Source of the DNA: an uncultured Eubacteriales bacterium
GTDB lineage: Bacteria; Bacillota; Clostridia; Lachnospirales; CAG-274
DNA length: 13,358 nucleotides
NCBI GenBank assembly: GCA_902495025.1
Contig: CABUWB010000023.1
Span: 1 to 13,358, forward strand
Direction of reading: 5' to 3'
Shown: in pieces, positions 1-9,100 of the stretch
Position numbering within the stretch: the first letter of the stretch is position 1
Layout: each line of letters opens with the position of its first letter
Notes under the pieces: generated by a model
Told to the model about the DNA's origin: nothing
Databases searched by the model: none
The model's input: the letters and a program-made list of their open reading frames with translations, nothing else
Made by a program: the position numbers and the translations under genes

Positions 1-871
1 ATACAAGTGCTGCACCAGCCATAAATTTAAGCACAAACACTATGCACACTATGCCCGAAAGATAATCTATTTTGGTAATAAGCAAGTCCCTCTGCACATC
101 GCTAATATCATAATACTTTCTTGTACCGTTATAAAAGCCCTCAACCTTGCTCCAGTCGGGATTTGCGCTTGATGTACCAAGCATCTGGCTTATGATACTT
201 TTATTATTTTCCTCCTCATCATCGCTCCTGCCTGCATTTATGGCAGAGGCGGCAAATATGCAGTTGGACATTCGTATATCGGCACTGCTGCCGAGTGCAT
301 AATTCATTGATTTTTGCGTACTGCTTATAATAACGTTGCTAAGTGCAAGGGTGCCAAAGGCAATAAGCTGCACCGCAAAAAACAGTACAAAGGTATTTGC
401 AGCCTGTTTAAGTATATCGTTCATGCTCTGACCGTCGCCGCTAAGGTTAGCAAGACTTCTGAGCACTGCCGCAATAAGAAACAGAAAGCACAGCACAATG
501 CTTAATATCCATACCTTTGTAAATATATCCTTTACAACAGGCATTTCAAGCAGCACCTCGGTAAGATAGCCCGTACCGCTGTAGCTTTTGCCGCCTGCGC
601 TGTATGTATATGATACATAGTTTGTACCAGACAGTGCGGTAAATATATCCTGCAGAATATCTATAATTTTAAGCAGGGCAACGTACAGTCCATAAAGCAG
701 TACGGCAACCTTTTCCAGTATTATGGCAATTATTTTATCAAGAAACTTGATAAAAATATCCACAAATACCTTGCCTATAAATGAAATCATAGGCTCAAAG
801 ATATTTTCCCGCACCCATTGTATGAAATTAAAGCCAATAGGAATGATATATCCCAAATACATTCCATTCAT
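1..871 (-). CDS. Polytopic membrane protein, VirB6/TrbL-like (Mbov_0396-like ICE protein), C-terminus beyond window
   Basis: The reading frame is open for 290 codons from ATG at 871 to the left edge, with no stop. The N-terminus (MNGMYLGYII) is followed by amphipathic and hydrophobic helices (about residues 20-75), a soluble stretch with NYVSYTYSAGG, then transmembrane segments around IFTKVWILSIVLCFLFLIAA and TFVLFFAVQLIAFGTLALS, a loop with ALGSSADIRMSN and an acidic DDEEENN patch, and a last hydrophobic segment at the edge. The order of a 'PVVKDIF' stretch, paired TM helices, a Q/N-rich linker and an 'FAASAINA' segment matches my memory of the Mbov_0396-type transmembrane proteins of integrative conjugative elements, which are VirB6/TrbL-like channel components of type IV secretion systems. 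It starts 12 nt after the preceding stop, so it is the fifth gene of the operon. The ribosome binding site is weak (AAGG about 10 nt upstream). The family call is by pattern only; a generic polytopic protein is the alternative. Confidence 0.72.
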   Translation of the reverse strand, partial: MNGMYLGYIIPIGFNFIQWVRENIFEPMISFIGKVFVDIFIKFLDKIIAIILEKVAVLLYGLYVALLKIIDILQDIFTALSGTNYVSYTYSAGGKSYSGTGYLTEVLLEMPVVKDIFTKVWILSIVLCFLFLIAAVLRSLANLSGDGQSMNDILKQAANTFVLFFAVQLIAFGTLALSNVIISSTQKSMNYALGSSADIRMSNCIFAASAINAGRSDDEEENNKSIISQMLGTSSANPDWSKVEGFYNGTRKYYDISDVQRDLLITKIDYLSGIVCIVFVLKFMAGAALV

Positions 872-883
872 AATATCACAACC

Positions 884-3082
884 TTATCTGACTGTCAGCT
901 TTTTGGAGTTAAATATTACAAAGCCTGCAACACCTGCAATAATCACCAGCAAAAGCACTATTGCGCCAACACCTGCAGCGCCTATATGCCTTACTATTTT
1001 AAAGTTATATTCGCTTTGGTTGCCTGCCTCATCAATAGCAATAAGCGTATATTCATCAGGACCGCTTATACCTGCACTGCCACCGTTTTCACTAAGCAGC
1101 TTTTCATCACCCGATTTGCTGAACAGGGTAAGCTTTGCGGTGCTGTCCTCACAGTAAATGGTAACCCTGTTATCGGTGGAGCGCATTTTATCATCAAGCC
1201 CCTCAAAGGTAACAACAGGCGCTGTTCTGTCAATAAGTATCTCCGTTGACATAGGCGGCAGGTCATCACCCGAAAGGTCAAGTATATATCTGCCATCAAC
1301 AGGCATTGTTACAGAGCCTATACCCTGCAATGCCGCCTTTTCGGCAAGGCTGTCAATAAGACGTCTGCCTGCCCTGCCCGTATTTTTCAGCTCCTCATCG
1401 GAGCTTTCAGCAGAGGTTTCACCCTCCTCACTCTCGGTGGTTTCCTCTGTTTCCTCTTTTTCCTCTGTTGCTTCTTCGGTTTCAGCAAGCTTATAGGTAT
1501 TATTGTAATCCTCGTAGTAAATACCTGTAATTTTGTAACCCTTAGGTACAGTATATCCGTCAAGAAAATTTACCGCCCTGTCATACAGATAAAAGCCAAG
1601 TGTCATGCTGTTGCCGTCAAGGTCGCTGACGGTCAGCTCATATTCACCCATTTCATCAAGGTTATCGGAGTAGGGATATTCCTCGCCGTCCTTTGTAACA
1701 GAGCAGTTAAGACCCTCGGGCATATCCAGCCTGAGCTCACCGTTTGCATACATACCCTCGGGCATATTGGCATAAAAGGTCTTATCCCCAAGGGTAAAGG
1801 CAAACATATTTCTCGCCTCGTCAAAGGTATTTGTTACATTGTTTACCCTTTCACTGCCCGAATAGGACTGCTCCATTTGCGAAAGCACATCTTCAACCGC
1901 CGCATCCTCTGTGGTCTGCTCGGCAAGCGGTTCTGCGCTCTCTGCCACTGGGCTTGACGCCTCAATACCCTTCTGTACTCTGAATGCAAACCTTGCCCTG
2001 TATTTTGCACCGCCAAAATTACTTGTAATTTTTAAAATATATGTACCCTGCTCGGTTATATATGTCTTATTCTGAAAAGCTGCCGCCAGTCCGTCCTTGG
2101 TCATGGCAACCGTCATATTTGCAGGTATATCAAGGTAGACATTGCCGCCGCTTATGCCGTTATTTGCAATATTGGTATAAAAGGCGTCGCCGTTTGAAAA
2201 GCTTTCCTTATAAAGTGCTGCCGACTCATTATAGGTTTCGTACAGGCTGTCCTCAATTACACCCTCTGTTGTCGCCTCGGTTTCAGGCTCGGTATATTCA
2301 GGCTCTGCGCTTATACGCTGTACAGCTATGGTATCAGATACAGCAGGCTCGTTACCTTGTATTGTAAAATTAAGCACCGTTTCATAAACAAGCTCATATC
2401 CGCCCGAAACGGCATAATTTTTAGCCGCCACCGTCAGTGTGTAATTTCCCGGTGCCGTTATCTGCCTGTTGTTTTCAATCCTTACTGGTGTACCGTTTCT
2501 TTTAAGGGAATAGCCTAAATTAACAGGGAAATAAAACGACGCACTTTCCACCTCGGTATCATAATCGGGTACAGTTGTGAAAAACGCCTTGTGGTTTGGA
2601 AAAGTGTATTTAAGCATACCGTTTTCACCGCCGGTAATTGTGTTTACACAGCTCCTTGCCGCACAGCCGTACTTGCTGTTATATGTACCCTTTGGCGGCG
2701 TACCCATAATTCTGAATGTGAAAATCGCAGATACGCTCTCACCTGTTACAACATCGCTTGTGGTTAAGGCAAGGGTATAAAAGCCGCTTTTGCACACAGG
2801 CTCATTATTTTTAAAGTAAGCCGCATTTCCGTCACATTTAAGCACAGCGCTTATATCCCTTGGAACATTTAAAATAACGCCGTCATAGGTTTTGCCGCCG
2901 TTTGGGACGGTTGCAACAAACTGCCTGCCGTTCGCAAAGCTCTCGGTATACATGCCCGAGTATGCGTCAAACCTTTCGGTAAAGGCAGAGGCTGTATTAT
3001 CCGCACAGACGCAGACATTAATACACGAAAGCAAAATTATGACACTGCATAATGCAGATAATATTCTGTTAAATATTTTCAT
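884..3082 (-). CDS. Secreted, membrane-anchored Ig-repeat surface protein B (paralogue of 3915-6149)
   Basis: Predicted 732-residue type I membrane protein of unknown function. I chose the second of two adjacent ATGs (3082) because an AGGTGAGGTGG ribosome binding site lies at the right distance; it makes the start overlap the protease stop by 14 nt. A signal peptide (MKIFNRILS..VCVCA) covers about residues 1-27. Then come four degenerate beta-rich repeats of about 85-95 residues (roughly 35-125, 146-242, 280-371, 418-501). Each has an aromatic-rich strand, 'xVPNG'-like turn, 'D(I/M)P', 'x(K/R)(D/N)G' and a final 'GxYxL'. A Glu/Thr-rich linker (about 533-569) precedes an Ig-like domain (about 589-697, 'IDRTAPVVTF', 'DEAGNQSEYNF') and one transmembrane helix (about 700-724). 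Only eight residues remain in the cytoplasm. It is collinear with the other surface protein over its whole length. A role in adhesion or envelope-spanning assembly is inference. Confidence 0.85.
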   Translation of the reverse strand: MKIFNRILSALCSVIILLSCINVCVCADNTASAFTERFDAYSGMYTESFANGRQFVATVPNGGKTYDGVILNVPRDISAVLKCDGNAAYFKNNEPVCKSGFYTLALTTSDVVTGESVSAIFTFRIMGTPPKGTYNSKYGCAARSCVNTITGGENGMLKYTFPNHKAFFTTVPDYDTEVESASFYFPVNLGYSLKRNGTPVRIENNRQITAPGNYTLTVAAKNYAVSGGYELVYETVLNFTIQGNEPAVSDTIAVQRISAEPEYTEPETEATTEGVIEDSLYETYNESAALYKESFSNGDAFYTNIANNGISGGNVYLDIPANMTVAMTKDGLAAAFQNKTYITEQGTYILKITSNFGGAKYRARFAFRVQKGIEASSPVAESAEPLAEQTTEDAAVEDVLSQMEQSYSGSERVNNVTNTFDEARNMFAFTLGDKTFYANMPEGMYANGELRLDMPEGLNCSVTKDGEEYPYSDNLDEMGEYELTVSDLDGNSMTLGFYLYDRAVNFLDGYTVPKGYKITGIYYEDYNNTYKLAETEEATEEKEETEETTESEEGETSAESSDEELKNTGRAGRRLIDSLAEKAALQGIGSVTMPVDGRYILDLSGDDLPPMSTEILIDRTAPVVTFEGLDDKMRSTDNRVTIYCEDSTAKLTLFSKSGDEKLLSENGGSAGISGPDEYTLIAIDEAGNQSEYNFKIVRHIGAAGVGAIVLLLVIIAGVAGFVIFNSKKLTVR

Positions 3083-3899
3083 CATCTTCCACCTCACCTT
3101 TAGGCGCAAAGCCATAAAACTCTCTGTTAAAATAAGCCTTTATCCATGTTTTATCAACTATTCTGTAAATTATAAAAAAGCCGATAACCATGGTAATTAC
3201 AACATAAATTTTACTGCCGAAGGTATATTTGTAAACCTTTTCATACCCCGACACAATAAGCGGCACACAGGATACCAGATTAAAGGTACAGTGTACTATC
3301 GCCCCGGGCAGGACGCTGCCGTAATAAAGATATATACAGCCCAAGAAAAACCCGAGTATTGCCGAATATGTGCTCCATATAATATTAAAGTGCATTAAGC
3401 CGAATATTACCGCCGCAGCTACAAGCCCTGCCGCCGTACCCAGCCTTTCACCCAGCTTGCGCTGAAATATACCTCTGAAAAATATTTCCTCCAGTATGGG
3501 AGTAATAATTGCCATAACTATTATTGTGCCGTACAGGCTGCCGTCCATAATGACCTTGTAGCTTTGTGTATAGCTTTCAGACATACCCGAGGGCATAATA
3601 TTTAAAATGCCGCTTATGGCAAAGTTAAGTCCTACGCCTAAAAGCACAAGCATCAACAGGCTTTCCTTATTAAGCCTTACGGGTTTTATGCCAAGGGCTG
3701 TTTCAAAGTCAATATCCCTTTTCTTCTCCCTTATCCTTATGGAGTTAATGGTAAGCAGCATGGATATTGCAGTAATAACCGCCACGCTTATATTAAACGC
3801 CCTGAGCACCGAGCAAAGCACACAGTAGTATAAAACATACATAAGTATATAGCCTAGAAGGCTCAGATACACATTGTCATTTTTAAACAATTTAAACAT
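3069..3899 (-). CDS. CPBP-family intramembrane metalloprotease
   Basis: A 276-residue polytopic membrane protein with the signature residues of the CPBP (CAAX protease/bacteriocin-processing, formerly Abi) family: the EExxxR motif (E137, E138, R142, in EEIFFR), a second-motif histidine (H170, in FGLMHFN) and HxxxN (H203, N207, in HCTFN), all within hydrophobic helices. Length is typical and all catalytic positions are kept, so it should be active. It lies between two paralogous surface-protein genes: the start is 15 nt after the upstream stop and the end overlaps the downstream start. Known relatives process prenylated proteins, bacteriocins or signalling peptides, or give self-immunity. Here the context suggests, without proof, that it cleaves or matures the flanking single-pass proteins or another product of the operon. 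The ribosome binding site is poor (AGAGTGG), which suggests translational coupling. Confidence 0.93.
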   Translation of the reverse strand: MFKLFKNDNVYLSLLGYILMYVLYYCVLCSVLRAFNISVAVITAISMLLTINSIRIREKKRDIDFETALGIKPVRLNKESLLMLVLLGVGLNFAISGILNIMPSGMSESYTQSYKVIMDGSLYGTIIVMAIITPILEEIFFRGIFQRKLGERLGTAAGLVAAAVIFGLMHFNIIWSTYSAILGFFLGCIYLYYGSVLPGAIVHCTFNLVSCVPLIVSGYEKVYKYTFGSKIYVVITMVIGFFIIYRIVDKTWIKAYFNREFYGFAPKGEVEDDENI

Positions 3900-3914
3900 A
3901 TTACCACTCTGCCC

Positions 3915-6149
3915 TTAGCTTTCTTCCCAGTCGTCCTCTGCCTGCTGCTCCGCATCTTCCTGTACGGAAATGTCCGTATTTTCCCATTCGTCCGCCGCAG
4001 GCTCTGCCTGTGGTTTATCCTGCGTTTTCTTTTCCTTTTTTTCTTTCTTCTCTTTCTTTTCCTTTTTCTCCTTACTGCCGCCAAGGAAAAGCATTTTAAC
4101 AATAAATACAATTGCTGCAATAACCGCTATTACAAAAACCAGAGGCAGCATCATAATTAAAATAACCGTTCCGCCGCCGCTCTTTGCGCCAAGCGTAAAC
4201 TGATACTCATTTACATTACCTGCACCGTCGCATACGGTAAGGGTATAGCTGCCGCTGCCTGTTATTTCGGCACTGCCGTTTATAAGATTTATTTCCTCAC
4301 TCTCACCGTTGCCGTCTGCAAGTGTAAGCACTGCCTCGGGGTCGGAGCAGGAAATGGTAACGCTTTCGCTTTCGGTTTTCATCTTATCATCAAGGCTGTC
4401 AAAGCTGACCTGTGGCGCTTTTCTGTCTACCAGCAGCTCAACCGAAAGCATAGGCATACCCATTGCGCCCTGCAAAATAAAGTTATACTGTCCGTCAAGC
4501 GGCAGAGCAAATACCTTATCCGCATTCAGCTTTTCGTCCTCTATTGTAATTAAACCGTTTTCATATTCAGAGGCAAGCTCATCGGTCGAGTCCGAATAAA
4601 CTGCCATAAAATCGGTATAGTCAGCCTCAATTATGAAATATCCCTCGGGTGCGGTAAACTCATCAAGATAATTAACGGTATATGCCGCAATATCAAAGCT
4701 GATTTCAGCCTGTGCCGTATCCGAGCTTACTTTCAGCGTATATCTTCCGTCATCTGAAATATTATAAGCAAAGTCCGTCTGCTCGCCGTCTTTGTAAAGC
4801 TGCGCATTAAGGCTGTCGGGAATATCGAGCATTACGCTCTGTGATGTAAACATTCCGTCGGGTACGGAGCAGTAAAAGCTGACACCGCCGCAGTCAGATA
4901 CATACATTCCCCTTTCCTCATCATAATTATCGGCAAGCTCGTATTCTGCCTGTTCACTCTCCTGTGCTTTTTCTGTCTGCTCCGCACTGCCGTTATCTGC
5001 GGCTGTGTTCTGGTGCAGCAGCTTTGAGCTTTCCACGCCCTTTTGTATTCTGAAAGAATAGCTTGCCTTTGAAACCACCGTTTCAGACATATTGGTAATA
5101 ATCAATATATAACTGCCCTCACCGTTTATGTAGGTTTTGCTGGTAAACTGGCATGGCACGCCGTCCTTAGTCATTTCAACAGACATATTAAAGGGCATAT
5201 CAATATATACATTGCCGCCGACGATTGCACCGTTTGCCGTATTGGTATAAAATGACTCGCCCGTACTGAAGCTTTCCGCATAAATGCCGACAGCCTCATA
5301 ATAGCTCTCCAAAAGGGTGTCGTCCAGAACGGTATTCTCCTCCTGTGCAGCAGGCTCGCTGTAGCTGTAATCCTGCTGACTGAAAACAGGTATTTCGCTC
5401 TGTATAAACTCTGCTTCCCTTTCAGGCTCGGGTATGGTAAAGTCCAGCACTGTTTCGTATGCAGCCTCATAGCCGCCGCTGTTTGCATAGCTGTAGCTGA
5501 ACACCCTGAGGGTATAATAGCCGCTTTCCCTGTAAACCTTGTTGTTTATAAGTCCTATTTCCTTACCGTTTCTTTTAAAGGAATAGCCAAGGTTTCTGGG
5601 TATAACAAATTTTGCGCTTTCCACACTCTGACCATACTGTGCTATATCGGTATAAAATGCCTTGTAGTTTGGCATTGTGTACTTATAAAGCCCTGTCTGC
5701 AAATTGCTTTCAACAGCGGCGCTGCAGCTTACCTTGGGATATTTGTAATCCCTGCTGTAAGCCTTATTCTGCGGCGGAGCCGTAATTCTGAAAGTAAATA
5801 CGCCCGAATTGCCGTCAGCAGCAGTCAGCTTCATAATATAATAGCCCTGACCGCAGACAGCCGTTTTATTGACAAAATCAACCCTGCTGCCGTCCCGTTC
5901 AAGCAAAACGGCAAGGTTTGAGGGTATGTCAAAATAAACGCCGTCGCTCACCACCGCACCATTAGGTACGGAGGATATAAATTCAGCGTCCTCACTTATC
6001 CTTTCAAAGTACATGCCCGAAACCGTATCAAAACTCTCCTCAATGCTGTAAAGCATTGCAGCAGCCGTTTCACCTTCCTCGGCAAAGGCACTTATACCCG
6101 AAAGAAAAATATTTAAGCATATTAATATAATTAACCAGCGTCTTTTCAT
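3915..6149 (-). CDS. Secreted, membrane-anchored Ig-repeat surface protein A with charged cytoplasmic tail
   Basis: Predicted 744-residue type I membrane protein of unknown function. ATG at 6149 is preferred to an in-frame GTG two codons upstream because AGAGGGTG is well spaced for the ATG. A signal peptide (MKRRWLIILI..SAFA) ends near residue 23. Four degenerate beta-type repeats follow (roughly 38-122, 143-240, 278-369, 408-488), then a linker, an Ig-like domain (about 545-654, 'VDRKAPQVSF', 'DGAGNVNEYQF') and a transmembrane helix (about 660-690). Unlike its paralogue it has a ~50-residue cytoplasmic tail: a run of KEK units (about 693-708), then a Pro/Ala stretch and a very acidic end (..AEDDWEES). 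The Lys run is encoded by a long purine tract (about 4028-4073). It starts 24 nt after the coiled-coil gene. The tail might contact the large cytoplasmic protein encoded just upstream; that is speculation. Confidence 0.85.
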   Translation of the reverse strand: MKRRWLIILICLNIFLSGISAFAEEGETAAAMLYSIEESFDTVSGMYFERISEDAEFISSVPNGAVVSDGVYFDIPSNLAVLLERDGSRVDFVNKTAVCGQGYYIMKLTAADGNSGVFTFRITAPPQNKAYSRDYKYPKVSCSAAVESNLQTGLYKYTMPNYKAFYTDIAQYGQSVESAKFVIPRNLGYSFKRNGKEIGLINNKVYRESGYYTLRVFSYSYANSGGYEAAYETVLDFTIPEPEREAEFIQSEIPVFSQQDYSYSEPAAQEENTVLDDTLLESYYEAVGIYAESFSTGESFYTNTANGAIVGGNVYIDMPFNMSVEMTKDGVPCQFTSKTYINGEGSYILIITNMSETVVSKASYSFRIQKGVESSKLLHQNTAADNGSAEQTEKAQESEQAEYELADNYDEERGMYVSDCGGVSFYCSVPDGMFTSQSVMLDIPDSLNAQLYKDGEQTDFAYNISDDGRYTLKVSSDTAQAEISFDIAAYTVNYLDEFTAPEGYFIIEADYTDFMAVYSDSTDELASEYENGLITIEDEKLNADKVFALPLDGQYNFILQGAMGMPMLSVELLVDRKAPQVSFDSLDDKMKTESESVTISCSDPEAVLTLADGNGESEEINLINGSAEITGSGSYTLTVCDGAGNVNEYQFTLGAKSGGGTVILIMMLPLVFVIAVIAAIVFIVKMLFLGGSKEKKEKKEKKEKKEKKTQDKPQAEPAADEWENTDISVQEDAEQQAEDDWEES

Positions 6150-6173
6150 AAACACACCCTCTGTTTTACATAA

Positions 6174-9100
6174 TTAATGCTGCTTTGAAGGCGGATTCAG
6201 TTCCAAACCCTCCAAAGCTTTATCAACAGCTTTTGTTTTAACCTCAGGCTTTTTTGCTCCGCCTGTGCTTAACCTTACGGCAGTATCAAGGTTTATTCTT
6301 CTTACATTTTCTTTCTTTTTCCCTGAATTCATTAACCCTACTGCCTTTTTGTCATACTCTGCCTTTGCAGCCTCACGCCTTACCTCATTCAAACCTCTGC
6401 ACATTTCAATACAGTTTGCGTTGAAGTTTAAGGCGTCACGATATGCAGCCGTTTTAAAGGACTGACTGTTGCTGAAATCATCATGATATTCATTTTCGAT
6501 ATTGCCATTTGTAAGCACAACGGGTCTTAGCATAAAATGTTCGTCCTCAACGGCAATTATCTGACCTGTAAGCATATTGCTCTCCTTGATTCCTGAGTCC
6601 TTAAGGGAGAGAGTTTCCTCAAAGCACTGCCTGAAAGTTTCGCCTATCTCCCTGTATTTATCTCTGATTGCATCGGGATTGTCCCCAATACCCTCAAGAG
6701 CCTTATCAAGCATAAACATCTGCGATGCGGATATGCCGTTTATATAAATTTTATCAAAGGCACGCCTTAAATCCGCCTGCGGTATATCTGCGGCAAAGTC
6801 CGTACCTGTCAGCTTTTTAAGCATATCAAGTCCGCCAAAGCCCGCTCTGCCCATATCCTCGCCTCTTACCTTTACATAAGGCATATCCCTGTCGCCGTTT
6901 TGTGCCTCAAACTCACGCACAGCAGCATTTCTTGCCTTGTGCAAATCATCTGCAAGCTTTTCAAGCTCTTTTGTTTTTTCACCTATATTGTTTTGCGTTA
7001 TGGTTATGCTTTCCTTAAGGTTTGCAGCCTTTTCATCAAGCTGCATCCTTGCAGCACTCACCTCGTCTGCCATCTTCGCCTTGCGGCCGTTTGCCTCATC
7101 AATGTAACCCTTTATACGCTGTACATTGTTGTCACAATTTGCCAGTGCCGCCACATCGGCATTTAATATGTACTGAACCTCATTGTATAAAAAGACGGGT
7201 TCAAGCTTTTTATCGGCAGTTGTTTCTTTCAGCCTGTCATAGGCTTGCTTTTCCTTTTCAAGGGTTTTAAAATTAAGGGTTTTAAGGCTTGCCTCCATCT
7301 CGGTTTCCGCAAGCTTTTTCTGAAAATCCCTGTTTATGCGTTCCAGCGTTTCACGCAGGCCCTTACACACATCAATAATCTGAAGTGCTACATGCTGCTT
7401 TGTAAAATTGGGATTATTCATATCGTCAAACTTTTGTTTAAGCTCCTCCAGGGTTTGCGAAATATCAATACCCGTACTTTGTTCGTTGTCCGCAGAGGAG
7501 GTGCACATATTAATACCCGTCTGCAAAACGGATACCACCGTATCTATTTTGCAAAGATTACTCTCGGTAAACAGCTTGGATATTTTCGAGCTTCTCTGGT
7601 CGCTTTTTTCAGCACGCTGTTCAAGCTCGCTGATTTTCTGCTTTTCCTGTGCCTCTCCTACGGCAATTTCACGCTGCTGCCTGTTTGCCTCTGCTTGTTT
7701 TTCAGCCTTTGCAACAGTTCCTCCAACCTTGGCATTGACCTCATTTTCAATTGCCCTTCTGACATCTGCCGCATATTGCACGTCAAGACCTGTACCCGCT
7801 TTATCCTTGAGCGTTTCAACATCTTCTATGCCGTTAACCTCATTTTCACCCAAAAACTCCGCAAGCTCATTTTTTATTGCCTCTTTCTTTTCGTTTAAGA
7901 GCCTTGTATACTCCTTTTGAGCATTTACAAGCTCTACACGCTTTTCCTTCAGCTCACGTTTTGCAGCATCGACAAGTATGTTTCTATCTGCACCCTCAAG
8001 GATTGTTCTGTTTGCCTTATCTGAATTAAGTGCCACAAAGCCGTTACTGCTTATAGCTGAAATATTGCCTTCATTAATATCTCTTGCAATTGCACCGCTT
8101 TCAGAGGCACTAATCTGATTTGCAGCCTCAATAGCCTGCGACCTGAGTTCAATTTCCTCTTTCAGAGTGTTTATTTTTTCTTCCTGCTCGGCAAGCTCGC
8201 CCTTAATGCTTGCAAGACAGAGTGCCACCGTTATATCGCCTACCATATTGGTAACATCGTTTAAAACCTTACCGCCTGCCGAAAGCAGTTTTTTCTTGAA
8301 ATCAGCAGATTTCATACTGGTCTCCGCCTCTTTCAGCCTGTCATCAAACTCCTTTTTATACTCTGCACTGCGCTCAGCAAGCATCTGCTGATATTTTTCC
8401 ACAGAGCTGACAGCCTTCAAATTTTCATTCTGCCTGCTGACATCGTCCCTGACCCTCTTTTTTGCATCTGCTTCACTTTCAATAAGCTCTGCAAGCTTTT
8501 CAGACGCTCTGTCAAACCTTTTCTCTGCCCTTGTCAGAATATCAAAATTGCTGAAATAATTTTTAAGCTCATCCGTTCTGTCGCCGCCCCTTTGCGTAAT
8601 TACGTCAAAAATATTTGCAGCTGCAATTTTATATTCCTCCGGATTTTTTTCACAAAGCTCTGCCAGTTTGGTAAACTTATCAGGGACTTTTTTCGCCTTA
8701 TCAATCTGCCCAATTAGATTTCTGATTTCGCCCCTGAGCTCATGCTCCTTACCCTTGTGGACGTCCATTTTGATAATGGAGCGCCTTTGCTTAATATCCT
8801 CAGCCATACGGTAATATTCGTCCATATTTTTAAATGGCATCACCTCATATTCAGCATTTGGGGTATTGCCCATGCCAAACGAGGTTTTATTCCTTGCAAG
8901 CCGTTCTGCCTGCTCTGCCTTAAAATTATAACCCGTAATCAGACCATCAGCAACTTTGCCGAAAAAGGAATATACTTCCATATTATCTTCCCTCATTTTA
9001 GTAATATCGGCAAGAGATGGTATTTTACCGTTCAGCATATCGTTATAATACTTTCTATTTATATTTTCAGCATCAATTATTTTATCAATTTCGGCAGTTA

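Noticed and set aside
3004..3070. LLSC in the signal peptide of surface protein B as a lipobox
   Set aside because: The residue at -2 does not fit the lipobox, and the protein has a C-terminal membrane anchor, so an ordinary signal peptide is more likely.
3863..4120. Lys/Arg-rich 85-codon minus-strand frame in the tail of surface protein A
   Set aside because: It is an out-of-frame reading of the purine-rich KEK tract of a well supported gene.
7245..7920. Long plus-strand frames opposite the coiled-coil gene
   Set aside because: Mirror frames of a Lys/Glu/Ala-rich gene; no ribosome binding sites, no domains, and they overlap each other.
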